Source of the DNA: Thermococcus sp.
GTDB taxonomy: Archaea; Methanobacteriota_B; Thermococci; Thermococcales; Thermococcaceae
Assembly: GCA_027075325.1 (NCBI GenBank)
Contig: JALTBN010000043.1
Span: forward strand, 202,542 to 266,541
Direction: 5' to 3'
Length of the DNA stretch: 64,000 nucleotides
Made by a program: the position numbers and the translations under genes
Part shown: positions 55,387 to 64,000 of the stretch, one piece after another
Layout of the letters: the number at the start of each line of letters is the position of its first letter
How positions within the stretch are numbered: the first letter of the stretch is position 1
The notes under the pieces: model-generated
What the model saw: the letters and a program-made list of their open reading frames with translations, nothing else
Told to the model about the DNA's origin: nothing
Databases searched by the model: none

Positions 55387-57996
55387 ATGAGGCGGGGATT
55401 CGTATTCACACTTGACGCATTACTTGCCTTAGCGCTTGTAACGGTTATGGTTGCGGGGATTGTAGGGGTAACCAGTAGTATTCCCAATGTTTACACTACA
55501 CATATACAGGGTGAGAACAAGCAGGTGGCGGAGAGCCTGCTTGAGACTTTTAGAACTGTACCATTGAGCAACCTGGTCCCGCCGACCCAGATTGAGAACT
55601 GGATTACAGGGACTGATCCTGTTTTGAACCTGACGTACGTGAATCCCCAGATGTCCCCCCTCCGGATAGTTGCCACGTACTGGGCTTTGAATTCCACCGT
55701 TTACAGACAGAAAGCAGAGACTATAATGAGATACCTCCTGGAGAATCTGGCTGGAGGTTATAAATACCAGCTTATAATAAACAACTACACTAGCCCGTAT
55801 CTCACGTTTGATAACTCCTACCGGAACGCCATCGACGTTGGAACGGCCACGGCGTTCATCAGCGGTTACGTCTCCAATGAGACCCCCAGGGGATACGTGG
55901 CGAAGGCCTACCTCACGAAAATGATTACAGCACAGGAGAAGCTCGTTGGAATACAGAGGGTTCTTGCCGGTGGAGAGTATTGCTCCAATCTCGTACCTTC
56001 ATTATCGTACAATACCTACAACTTAACGGTCTCTTCCCTCTATCTCGAGTATCAGACCGTTCCTGGGGACAAAAACACTGTTCAGTCTGGAAACTTCAGG
56101 TTGAGTGGAAGTTACAGCGGGGGTAATGTGGACATTGACGAGAACCTCGATGGATGGAACGTTGAATATAACTTAAATTGGCGGGACTATGTAACCTCGA
56201 TTACCCTCTCTAAAAATAGAAAATCCCTTGTTCTTTATACTTCCTACGAAAGTGGGAGCAATCCCAAGACATATTCTGTTTATGGAATAAAATATACTGA
56301 CGAAAATGGAAACATCGCCGTAATATCTCTAACCGACGGAGTTTATGTTGAAGTCAGCGGGTGGGGATGGAGTATCTCCTCGTCTAAGGCATACACGACA
56401 GCTCCTCCGAGCATTGATTATGCAGTCTATGGAACCCCAGTCACATCGTATGAATGCTCAGACACCAGCGACAATTCCCTCGATATAAATTTCAGAGTTA
56501 TTCTTCCTAATGATGCAAACGTCACGGAGGGAACATGGAACGCCGCCCAAAGGGGAGGCTATGAAAGTATGGATGTGTATATAAACGGTCATCAACTTGG
56601 CAATCCATACTCATCGGATGTGACAGACCTTTTTGGGAGTGGCATTAATATCGTTGAAACAAACTTTTCAAGCTATGGAGACGACGAAATTGGATTTGGA
56701 AGCGGAAGCTGGATAAGTTTAAAGTACAAGACCTCAACACCACAGGTTGACGATCCAGGTTTGGTCAAACTCTATAGCGTGAAAAGCAATGGGACGGGAA
56801 TATACTACCTCAACTCCATTTTTGTCCCAGGCAACGTTACCGGAATAAGTATCAAACTGACAGTTAAAGGTGTCCATGAGGTCAGGGTTTATTACTCCAA
56901 TGGCACCGCCTTAAACCTCATCTATGAAAATACCAGTATTCCAACTGGATTAACAACTGTAACAATAGACAATAAGACCCTCATGAAAGGTCAGCCAAGC
57001 CTGGGAGTAAAAGGCTTACTGGACTACACAACGCTGAGAGACCTCAGCAAAAAGAATTTCAACTTGGTTATAATGCTGGACGCGTATTACGACTCAAACT
57101 ACGATCGTCCCGTAAGATATGCTGGCCAGGATTATAACTACAACTGGGACAACAAACGGAGCCTTTACGGCTATCCTGACTCATACATAAACATAACGTA
57201 TACACCAAAAGTCGAGTTAACACGCTTTATGATACCCCTTGAACGGACATACCCATTAAATGGGGAGAACCAAGTATGGCAAGGAGCATACCGGACAATG
57301 TATTTCTACTATTACCTCCCTGAAAAAGCGATTCCCTGGTACGTTGATAGTTGGACGGCTATACAGTTCTCTGGTTACACATCGGGTACACTTACATTAT
57401 ACGAAGGATCAAATGCAAACACAGAGGTTTTCTCAATTCCACTTGACTATTACCTAATACGTGTTGCATACACTCGGTTAAATGATAATATCATGGTTCC
57501 AGGAGACGTTAATGAGTTCAAGCTTGAGAGTGACTCAAACGATTATGGGTTCAGGGTGAAGGACAGTCGCGCCATAGTCCACTACTTCTTAAAAGGATAC
57601 GCTGCTTATGGCAAAACCTTTACTTATTACTCCCAGGACAACGCCTGTGGCTACAACCTGACCTACTGGTACAACCTGAGTGGCGAGGTGAACAATGGGA
57701 CAATATTAATTGGGAACTGTCCACCCAGCGAGAGTCCAAAGATTTTATCGACATATAACCTTACGCCGTGGAAGTACGCCCTTGACGATGCTATCTACCG
57801 TCTATTCGTCCAGCTGGGAGCCAGAGAGTATTCAGTTGATCAAATGAAAGCAGACAACAAGTTAATACCGGGCACGAAGGAGAATCCTATTCGCATAGAA
57901 CTTAAAGGACTTGCCGGTAAAGCCATTGGAATAAAGAGCGTTCCCAATAGTGAGGGAGGTATCCAAGTAACACTGCGTGTATGGAGGGGTAGCTGA
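55387..57996 (+). CDS. Large surface protein with prepilin-like N terminus
   Basis: An 869-aa protein beginning MRRGFVFTLDALLALALVTVMVAG, closely similar to the N terminus of its upstream neighbour (TLDA.L.L.LV), then a very large, Tyr/Asn/Ser-rich extracellular region with many NxT/S glycosylation sites and few cysteines. ATG 55387 follows AAGGTGAGAGAT. The gene is more AT-rich than the flanking core genes. Likely an outer subunit or adhesin of the same structure; no catalytic motif found. Confidence 0.78.
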   Translation: MRRGFVFTLDALLALALVTVMVAGIVGVTSSIPNVYTTHIQGENKQVAESLLETFRTVPLSNLVPPTQIENWITGTDPVLNLTYVNPQMSPLRIVATYWALNSTVYRQKAETIMRYLLENLAGGYKYQLIINNYTSPYLTFDNSYRNAIDVGTATAFISGYVSNETPRGYVAKAYLTKMITAQEKLVGIQRVLAGGEYCSNLVPSLSYNTYNLTVSSLYLEYQTVPGDKNTVQSGNFRLSGSYSGGNVDIDENLDGWNVEYNLNWRDYVTSITLSKNRKSLVLYTSYESGSNPKTYSVYGIKYTDENGNIAVISLTDGVYVEVSGWGWSISSSKAYTTAPPSIDYAVYGTPVTSYECSDTSDNSLDINFRVILPNDANVTEGTWNAAQRGGYESMDVYINGHQLGNPYSSDVTDLFGSGINIVETNFSSYGDDEIGFGSGSWISLKYKTSTPQVDDPGLVKLYSVKSNGTGIYYLNSIFVPGNVTGISIKLTVKGVHEVRVYYSNGTALNLIYENTSIPTGLTTVTIDNKTLMKGQPSLGVKGLLDYTTLRDLSKKNFNLVIMLDAYYDSNYDRPVRYAGQDYNYNWDNKRSLYGYPDSYINITYTPKVELTRFMIPLERTYPLNGENQVWQGAYRTMYFYYYLPEKAIPWYVDSWTAIQFSGYTSGTLTLYEGSNANTEVFSIPLDYYLIRVAYTRLNDNIMVPGDVNEFKLESDSNDYGFRVKDSRAIVHYFLKGYAAYGKTFTYYSQDNACGYNLTYWYNLSGEVNNGTILIGNCPPSESPKILSTYNLTPWKYALDDAIYRLFVQLGAREYSVDQMKADNKLIPGTKENPIRIELKGLAGKAIGIKSVPNSEGGIQVTLRVWRGS

Positions 57997-59096
57997 TGCG
58001 CAGGGGATACTTAATTAATGTTACCGCGCTGCTTCTCATAATCCCTCTTCTCCTTCTGGCTGCCACATATCAACAGACGTCCAACTACATAATCAATGCT
58101 CAGTCTCAGAGAACTCTCCTTGAAAGGCAGTACTTCAGTGTGAATGACCTTCAAAATGACCTCCAAAATATGGTTGGATTGAGCTTCAAGAGGGCATACC
58201 TGACTTTGACCGATTACGTTATCAACACAAGCTTTGTAGATAACGCATCTCTATCACTTGAGAACCTTATGATCTACGGAACCATCAATGGAGCCCAGCA
58301 GAGGAGCATGGTTAACATCACCCTCAAGAGCTGGTTTAAAAATATGGTTGAATACCTGAATTCCATTGGCCTGAAGATCAAGCCATCTGACCCTGACGAG
58401 TTTGTTACAAATCATCTTGAAGTTACGGTGGCCCCACTGGACTCGTTCCATGTCGCTGTTAGGGTAAAAATAATCAATGTGACAATTGTTGATAGTTCAG
58501 GGACAGTTCGCTACTCAGGGGGCATCCCCAGCAACGGGTACATATACTCCGTTGTTAGTGTTGTTGGTTTTGAGGATCCATTTGTTGTCAGGGAACTGAA
58601 TGGACTCTACACGAGGATTATAACCCCATGCAAGATCCCATTTCCAGGGGAAGTTTATGGATACTACGATGCATCCAATTCAAAAGATGTGGATGATTTA
58701 GTCCTTAACTGGTGCTATGTTGGGCTTCAGGATAATTCATCCTCAGGAATGTACTACCCCACAATTCTGGAGAGATTTGAGGGTAATATGAACCACCACA
58801 GCTACTATGTAGCACTTGCAAAGCAGTTCCAGAGGGATCTTGGGTTCGCTCAGAGTCTTCCCGTGGGTCTTGAAACTTTTATCGTTCCAGATTCATCTAT
58901 TGATCCCACATTAATGGGTGCATTGACCAGTATAGGAGCAAACGTCCCTTCAAGTTATACCAGCGTCTCATATTATTTCTTGAAATGCGTTGTGGATGGA
59001 GACAGCAATCTATGCAAAACCCCTGTTTGGCAGTCCTCTGATTATCCCGCTTTCAAACTGGACGCATCAACGAAAAGGCTTATATTTGGACAATAA
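57996..59096 (+). CDS. Surface protein with prepilin-like or signal-anchor N terminus, unknown
   Basis: A 366-aa protein starting MRRGYLINVTALLLIIPLLLLAATYQQTS, arranged like the two preceding proteins (RRG plus aromatic residue, then a hydrophobic helix), but lacking the acidic residue at +5 or +6. The outer domain has several NxT/S sites and four cysteines (CKIPF, WCYVG, LKCVV, LCKTP). ATG overlaps the preceding TGA (TGATG). Confidence 0.75.
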   Translation: MRRGYLINVTALLLIIPLLLLAATYQQTSNYIINAQSQRTLLERQYFSVNDLQNDLQNMVGLSFKRAYLTLTDYVINTSFVDNASLSLENLMIYGTINGAQQRSMVNITLKSWFKNMVEYLNSIGLKIKPSDPDEFVTNHLEVTVAPLDSFHVAVRVKIINVTIVDSSGTVRYSGGIPSNGYIYSVVSVVGFEDPFVVRELNGLYTRIITPCKIPFPGEVYGYYDASNSKDVDDLVLNWCYVGLQDNSSSGMYYPTILERFEGNMNHHSYYVALAKQFQRDLGFAQSLPVGLETFIVPDSSIDPTLMGALTSIGANVPSSYTSVSYYFLKCVVDGDSNLCKTPVWQSSDYPAFKLDASTKRLIFGQ

Positions 59097-59109
59097 GGAC
59101 GTGATCAAT

Positions 59110-59874
59110 ATGGGCATTGAAGATTTGTTCTACAACATTGGGTTATCAGTGGAGAAGCTTTACAATGGGACCAAACGTACAGTCAAGCAAGCACTCCTTC
59201 CAACACCTTCAGAAAAACCTCCGTCTTGGATATCAACAAGATTCATTAGACAGAAAGAGTTCACCCCCCACGAGGCCATTAGCCTTCATACCCAACTTTG
59301 CTTTATTGTATACCTTGTGCTTAGTTTTGCGGTTGTATTCTTGACGGTGAATCCCTGGTATGTCCTCACCATTTTTGTGCTCTACTTTCTCTACGTGCGT
59401 TATATCTTCAGGCGCTATGGTGAGTTTCTTATCGATGAAAAGTCATATAGAGCCTTTTATTTTTACATCTCGGTAATCTCGTTCCTCGCTATCTTTGGGT
59501 ATTCTATACTGAGGGATCTCTCTTTAACTGCCTATTATTACTATGCTTATATTGGATTGGTGACCTTAGTGGTTCTCTTCTTCCGCTACTACTTTAAGTC
59601 CCACTACGGCCGCGACTACACCTACGGCGTTGTCGAAGAGGCTAAAAACGACCTCGTCAGGGTTTTCGTCCACGACGATATAGCCGCTAACGTCAAGCCC
59701 GGCCGTTACTGGGTTCCGGCGGTGCCCGATGCCGAGCCTGGCAGGATAGTCAAGCTCCTCGTTGAGGAAAGGTCAATGAGGAGCTCGGTCCCGGTTAGGG
59801 TTCTTGAGGTTTACTTGGGGGATGCAGGTCAGTCCTCCCAAACGGAGACGGAGCCGAAGGACGAAACGGAGTGA
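59110..59874 (+). CDS. DUF2101 family membrane protein
   Basis: A 254-aa protein with a soluble N-terminal part, about four transmembrane helices between residues 60 and 165 (IVYLVLSFAVVFLTV, YVLTIFVLYFLYVRYIF, FYISVISFLAIFGYSIL, YYYAYIGLVTLVVLFFRYYF) and a C-terminal soluble beta domain (DLVRVFVHDDIAANVKPGRYWVPAVPDAEPGRIVKLLVEER). I recognise this as the Thermococcales DUF2101 type. Being last in the pilin-like cluster it could be a membrane assembly component (inference). ATG follows GGACGTGATCAAT. Confidence 0.8.
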   Translation: MGIEDLFYNIGLSVEKLYNGTKRTVKQALLPTPSEKPPSWISTRFIRQKEFTPHEAISLHTQLCFIVYLVLSFAVVFLTVNPWYVLTIFVLYFLYVRYIFRRYGEFLIDEKSYRAFYFYISVISFLAIFGYSILRDLSLTAYYYYAYIGLVTLVVLFFRYYFKSHYGRDYTYGVVEEAKNDLVRVFVHDDIAANVKPGRYWVPAVPDAEPGRIVKLLVEERSMRSSVPVRVLEVYLGDAGQSSQTETEPKDETE

Positions 59875-60104
59875 AGCACGAGGAGATAAACGGAGTGGCA
59901 GGGTTCTATCAGGTTCGTCTTTGCGAAGCCTTCTCCATTTTTCTTGATCCTCAACGGCTCCACCTGACTGCAAGTGGGGTATACCACCACCTCTTCCATA
60001 TGAAGTTCGACTTCATAGCCGAGTCCTTCACAGACCCTCGCGATGAGCCTAGTGAATTCTTTCCACTTCGGGATCTTAGTATTATAATAAATCGTGTGGC
60101 CCAA
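59829..60104 (-). CDS. Small conserved Thermococcales protein, unknown (TTG start)
   Basis: A 91-aa protein starting, by inference, MGHTIYYNTKIPKWKEFTRLI and containing VCEGLGYEVEL, NGEGFAKTNLIEPCHSVYLLVLHSVSSFGSV. The sequence is strongly protein-like. TTG at 60104 is a few bases after GTGGTGATAC, and a minus-strand TATA (AACTTTTTAAGG, about 60133-60147) would start transcription only 10-15 bases earlier. No ATG is available. Its 3' end overlaps the DUF2101 gene by 46 bp on the opposite strand. Function unknown. Confidence 0.7.
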   Translation of the reverse strand: MGHTIYYNTKIPKWKEFTRLIARVCEGLGYEVELHMEEVVVYPTCSQVEPLRIKKNGEGFAKTNLIEPCHSVYLLVLHSVSSFGSVSVWED

Positions 60105-60178
60105 AGTATCACCACAATACGTAATAAATAAAACCTTAAAAAGTTTTCCCAGGTGGTCACTCCCAGCAAAAGGAAGAG

Positions 60179-60745
60179 TTAAAGCTCCCCGCAGAGCTCG
60201 GCGAAGTTGCGGTAGATATCTGCACCACGCTCGGTGTGGGCCACCTCCGGATGGAACTGCACGCTGTAGATAGGCAGTTCTTCGTGCTTCATCGCCTCGA
60301 CCGGGCATGTCTCGCTCCTGGCCAGAAGCCTGAAGCCTGGTGGAAGCTCCTTAACCTCATCCATGTGGCTCTCCCAGACCCTGAGCCTCTCCGGAAGCCC
60401 CCGGAAGATGTCGTCCTCCTCAAGGATTTCAATCTCCACGAGGCTGTACTCTGCCTTCTCGCCCCTTCCGACCTTCCCGCCGAAGTGCCTCGCTATGAGC
60501 TGGTGGCCGAGGCAGATCCCCAAAATAGGAACGTTGAACTCGTTGTAGTGCTCGAGTATCGCACCGCAGTTCCCGGTTCGGTTTATGTCGGGACCGCCGG
60601 AGAAGATTATGCCCTTCGGCTTCATCGCCCTGATCTCCTCCAGAGGAGTAGTGTTGGGGATTATCTTCGCCTCAACACCCAGATAGCGAAGGGTTCTCCA
60701 TATCCTGTGGACATACTGGCCGCCGTTGTCCATGATCACTATCAT
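60179..60745 (-). CDS. guaAA: GMP synthase, glutamine amidotransferase subunit A
   Basis: A 188-aa class I glutamine amidotransferase. The catalytic triad is visible as Cys78 in GICLGHQL, and His165 and Glu167 in FHPEVAHTE. It supplies ammonia to the ATP-pyrophosphatase subunit; archaea commonly split the enzyme into two chains. Here the second subunit is not adjacent: a VapBC-type pair lies between. ATG overlaps the stop of the PIN-domain gene (ATGA). Confidence 0.94.
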   Translation of the reverse strand: MIVIMDNGGQYVHRIWRTLRYLGVEAKIIPNTTPLEEIRAMKPKGIIFSGGPDINRTGNCGAILEHYNEFNVPILGICLGHQLIARHFGGKVGRGEKAEYSLVEIEILEEDDIFRGLPERLRVWESHMDEVKELPPGFRLLARSETCPVEAMKHEELPIYSVQFHPEVAHTERGADIYRNFAELCGEL

Positions 60746-61188
60746 CCTTTCACCTCCAGGAGTTTGAAAAACTCATCGGATTCCTCAATCAAATAGAATG
60801 CCTTCAAACCCAGGGATTTGGCCAGTTCGGCCATTTTTCTGTCGTTGGTTATTAGAACTGCATTCAGATGAATAGCTGTCGCGATGAAGTATATATCGGA
60901 CGCCTTGTGGTGGGTTTGAAACGCTACCTCCTTCAAATCCTCGATTATTAGCTCCTCTGGAATCCATGTAACTATGGTGCTATAAAAATCCAGGGCTTTC
61001 TGAACCCTTTCACGGTCGAAATACCTCGACAAAACAGCCACAAACTCAACCTCCCCGAGACGGGGAGTGTAAAGCTCCATATCCCCCAGTTGGGCGCTCT
61101 CAATAACCTTTTCTGCAACTTCAGTTCGTTCGGGATAAAAGCTTGAAAACAGATGGAACACAACGGAAGTGTCTATGACAACTCTCAT
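60742..61188 (-). CDS. vapC: PIN-domain ribonuclease toxin (VapC family)
   Basis: A 148-aa PIN-domain protein. Expected acidic metal ligands are present: Asp6 (VIDTSVV), Glu46 (RLGEVEF), Asp98 (KASDIYF) and Asp116 (ITNDRKM). VapC enzymes cut RNA, typically tRNA or rRNA loops. Its ATG overlaps the antitoxin stop, and its own stop overlaps guaAA, so toxin and GMP synthesis are translationally chained. Active-site residues are intact, so it is probably functional. Confidence 0.9.
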   Translation of the reverse strand: MRVVIDTSVVFHLFSSFYPERTEVAEKVIESAQLGDMELYTPRLGEVEFVAVLSRYFDRERVQKALDFYSTIVTWIPEELIIEDLKEVAFQTHHKASDIYFIATAIHLNAVLITNDRKMAELAKSLGLKAFYLIEESDEFFKLLEVKG

Positions 61189-61394
61189 GTCTCCTCCTCC
61201 CTGAGGCGCAGAAGGTAATCGGTTGGATCTTCCTTAAAGCGCTCCTTTGTGACCTCTTTTCTCATTTTTTTAGCCAGTTCGAGGAAATCTCCCGGGTAAA
61301 TCCTCACCATGAGCTTCTGCCCCTCCTTTAGTTTCAGCGGCTTCAACGGCTTCAGCACGCCGTTTTCGTAGACCACCTCAATAATCTCGCCCAT
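61185..61394 (-). CDS. vapB: Antitoxin, AF2212/DUF104 family (VapB-like)
   Basis: A 69-aa protein, [36 protein letters not shown]..., the standard AF2212-like antitoxin N-terminal beta fold. It is followed by a helical toxin-binding tail ([29 protein letters not shown]). It overlaps vapC by four bases. Such antitoxins usually repress their own promoter as a complex; the 43-bp gap to guaAB has no obvious TATA box. Confidence 0.9.
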   Translation of the reverse strand: MGEIIEVVYENGVLKPLKPLKLKEGQKLMVRIYPGDFLELAKKMRKEVTKERFKEDPTDYLLRLREEET

Positions 61395-61437
61395 TCTCTC
61401 ACCGTCTCAAATTCCACTCAAAAATAAATAAATGTTC

Positions 61438-62361
61438 TCATTCGAACTCTATCGTCGCCGGCGGCTTGTTGGTGATGTCGTAGAGCACCCTTCCCACTTC
61501 GGGGATCTCGCTCGTTATCCTGAAGGCTATCCTCTGGAGCACCTCGAAGGGGACGTTCATCGCGTTGGCGGTCATCCCGTCGAGGCTCTCCACAACACGA
61601 ACCGCGATGGTTTCCTTGTAGGCCCTTATGTCCCCCTGGACTCCGACGGTTTTGACGCCGAGAAGAACCGCGAAGGCCTGCCACGGCTTCAGCCCGGCCC
61701 TCTCAATCTCCTCCTCGACTATCGCGTTCGCTTCCCTGACTATCGCCACCTTCTCCGGCGTGACCTCACCGAGAACCCTGATGGCCAGACCCGGCCCGGG
61801 GAAGGGCATGCGGTTGTATATCTTCTCGGGCAGACCGAGCTCCTTAGCAAGCTCACGAACCTCGTCCTTGTACAGGTCCCTTAGCGGCTCTATCAACTTC
61901 AGGTTGAGCCTCTCTGGAAGGCCGCCGACGTTGTGGTGGCTCTTTATCTTGCCCCTGCTCTCTATCCAGTCGGGAGCAATCGTCCCCTGGATGAGGAAGT
62001 CCGCGTTGATTTCCTTCGCGACCTCATCAAAGACCTCAATGAAGACCCTGCCGATGACCTTCCTCTTCTCCTCGGGCTCGGTTACCCCTTTAAGCTCGGC
62101 GAAGAAGCGCTCGCTCGCGTCAACGTAGTGGAGGTTCAGCCCGAACTCGTCCCTGAAGGTCTTCACAACGAACTCCGGTTCGTTCTTGCGCATAAAGCCT
62201 GTGTTAACAAAGACCGCATGAAGCCTCTCGCCTATAGCTTTGTGGGCAAGTATCGCCGCGGTCGAGCTGTCAACTCCGCCCGAGAGCGCTATTATCGCCT
62301 TTCCGTCGCCAACCGTCGCTTTAATCTCTCCAATCTTCTCCTCGATGAAGTTCTCCCACAT
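61438..62361 (-). CDS. guaAB: GMP synthase, ATP-pyrophosphatase subunit B
   Basis: A 307-aa protein. The PP-loop is SGGVDSSTA at residues 27-35. Family signatures are [62 protein letters not shown] and the C-terminal dimerisation tail ending [10 protein letters not shown]. It converts XMP to GMP with ammonia from GuaAA. ATG 62361 follows GAAAGGTGGTGCTC. Confidence 0.95.
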   Translation of the reverse strand: MWENFIEEKIGEIKATVGDGKAIIALSGGVDSSTAAILAHKAIGERLHAVFVNTGFMRKNEPEFVVKTFRDEFGLNLHYVDASERFFAELKGVTEPEEKRKVIGRVFIEVFDEVAKEINADFLIQGTIAPDWIESRGKIKSHHNVGGLPERLNLKLIEPLRDLYKDEVRELAKELGLPEKIYNRMPFPGPGLAIRVLGEVTPEKVAIVREANAIVEEEIERAGLKPWQAFAVLLGVKTVGVQGDIRAYKETIAVRVVESLDGMTANAMNVPFEVLQRIAFRITSEIPEVGRVLYDITNKPPATIEFE

Positions 62362-62443
62362 GAGCACCACCTTTCAGCATTAAAATGTTAATTTAGATTT
62401 AAAAATTTGTTGTTTTTGACATTTAAAAGTTTAAAGGAACACC

Positions 62444-64000
<1,557 letters not shown>

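Noticed and set aside
60179..60796. 186-aa plus-strand open frame opposite guaAA
   Set aside because: It mirrors a well-supported amidotransferase gene with an intact catalytic triad.

Overview
This window is chromosomal DNA of a hyperthermophilic euryarchaeon of the order Thermococcales, most likely genus Thermococcus. The evidence is the gene content: ADP-dependent glucokinase, Phr heat-shock regulator, archaeosine tRNA-guanine transglycosylase, Taw1, TET-type M42 peptidase, aIF2-alpha/Nop10, split GMP synthetase and CetZ. Genes are preceded by archaeal TATA boxes and GGTGAT/GGAGGT ribosome-binding sites, and packing is very dense with ATGA-type overlaps and convergent genes whose stop codons touch.

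Layout. 1-8.6 kb is core metabolism and tRNA modification: pheS (5' end), tdh, a TRAM protein, a MinD-like ATPase, HMG-CoA reductase, a PiT phosphate transporter with a palindrome at its start site, tgtA, a cis-prenyltransferase and a gamma-carbonic-anhydrase-like protein. 8.7-10.5 kb holds 5S rRNA, tRNA-Asp and tRNA-Arg, interleaved with three copies of a roughly 300-bp element whose ends are complementary and co-vary. An AT-rich membrane protein follows. 12.4-21.9 kb is core again: asnS, an SAH/MTA deaminase-like gene, rps17e, phr with a Phr-type operator, DUF424, NMD3, glkA with a Thermococcales glycolytic motif, manC and manB.

22.0-27.9 kb is an accessory operon: a secreted two-cysteine 133-aa protein, then a duplicated three-gene cassette (anchored glycoprotein, ABC-2 permease, small anchored protein), a coupled 56-aa ORF and one ABC ATPase. 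27.9-31.5 kb carries aIF2-alpha, nop10, a PAC2 protein, rpl37Ae, rpoP and sfsA. 31.6-47.2 kb is mixed: an ATPase-DUF234 gene behind two tandem palindromes, M42 peptidase, XPD-like helicase, an H/ACA guide RNA, a helical-repeat protein, a tRNA methyltransferase-like protein, a radical SAM gene broken by two single-base insertions, glycerate kinase and taw1.

47.3-59.9 kb is a surface-structure locus: a secreted alpha/alpha-toroid protein, a CetZ/FtsZ-like GTPase, a membrane protein, then six consecutive genes with prepilin-like or related N termini (two very large, one with beta-helix repeats) and a DUF2101 membrane protein. No pilus ATPase or platform gene is present. 59.8-64 kb is GMP synthesis: guaB, the two GMP synthetase subunits with a VapBC-type toxin-antitoxin pair lying between them, and a small conserved protein.

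The most promising undescribed systems are the hairpin-bounded repeat/RNA family next to the tRNAs, the duplicated ABC cassette with its secreted protein, and the CetZ-linked pilin-like locus. All coordinates were read by eye. Family names rest on motif and sequence recognition, not on a database search.
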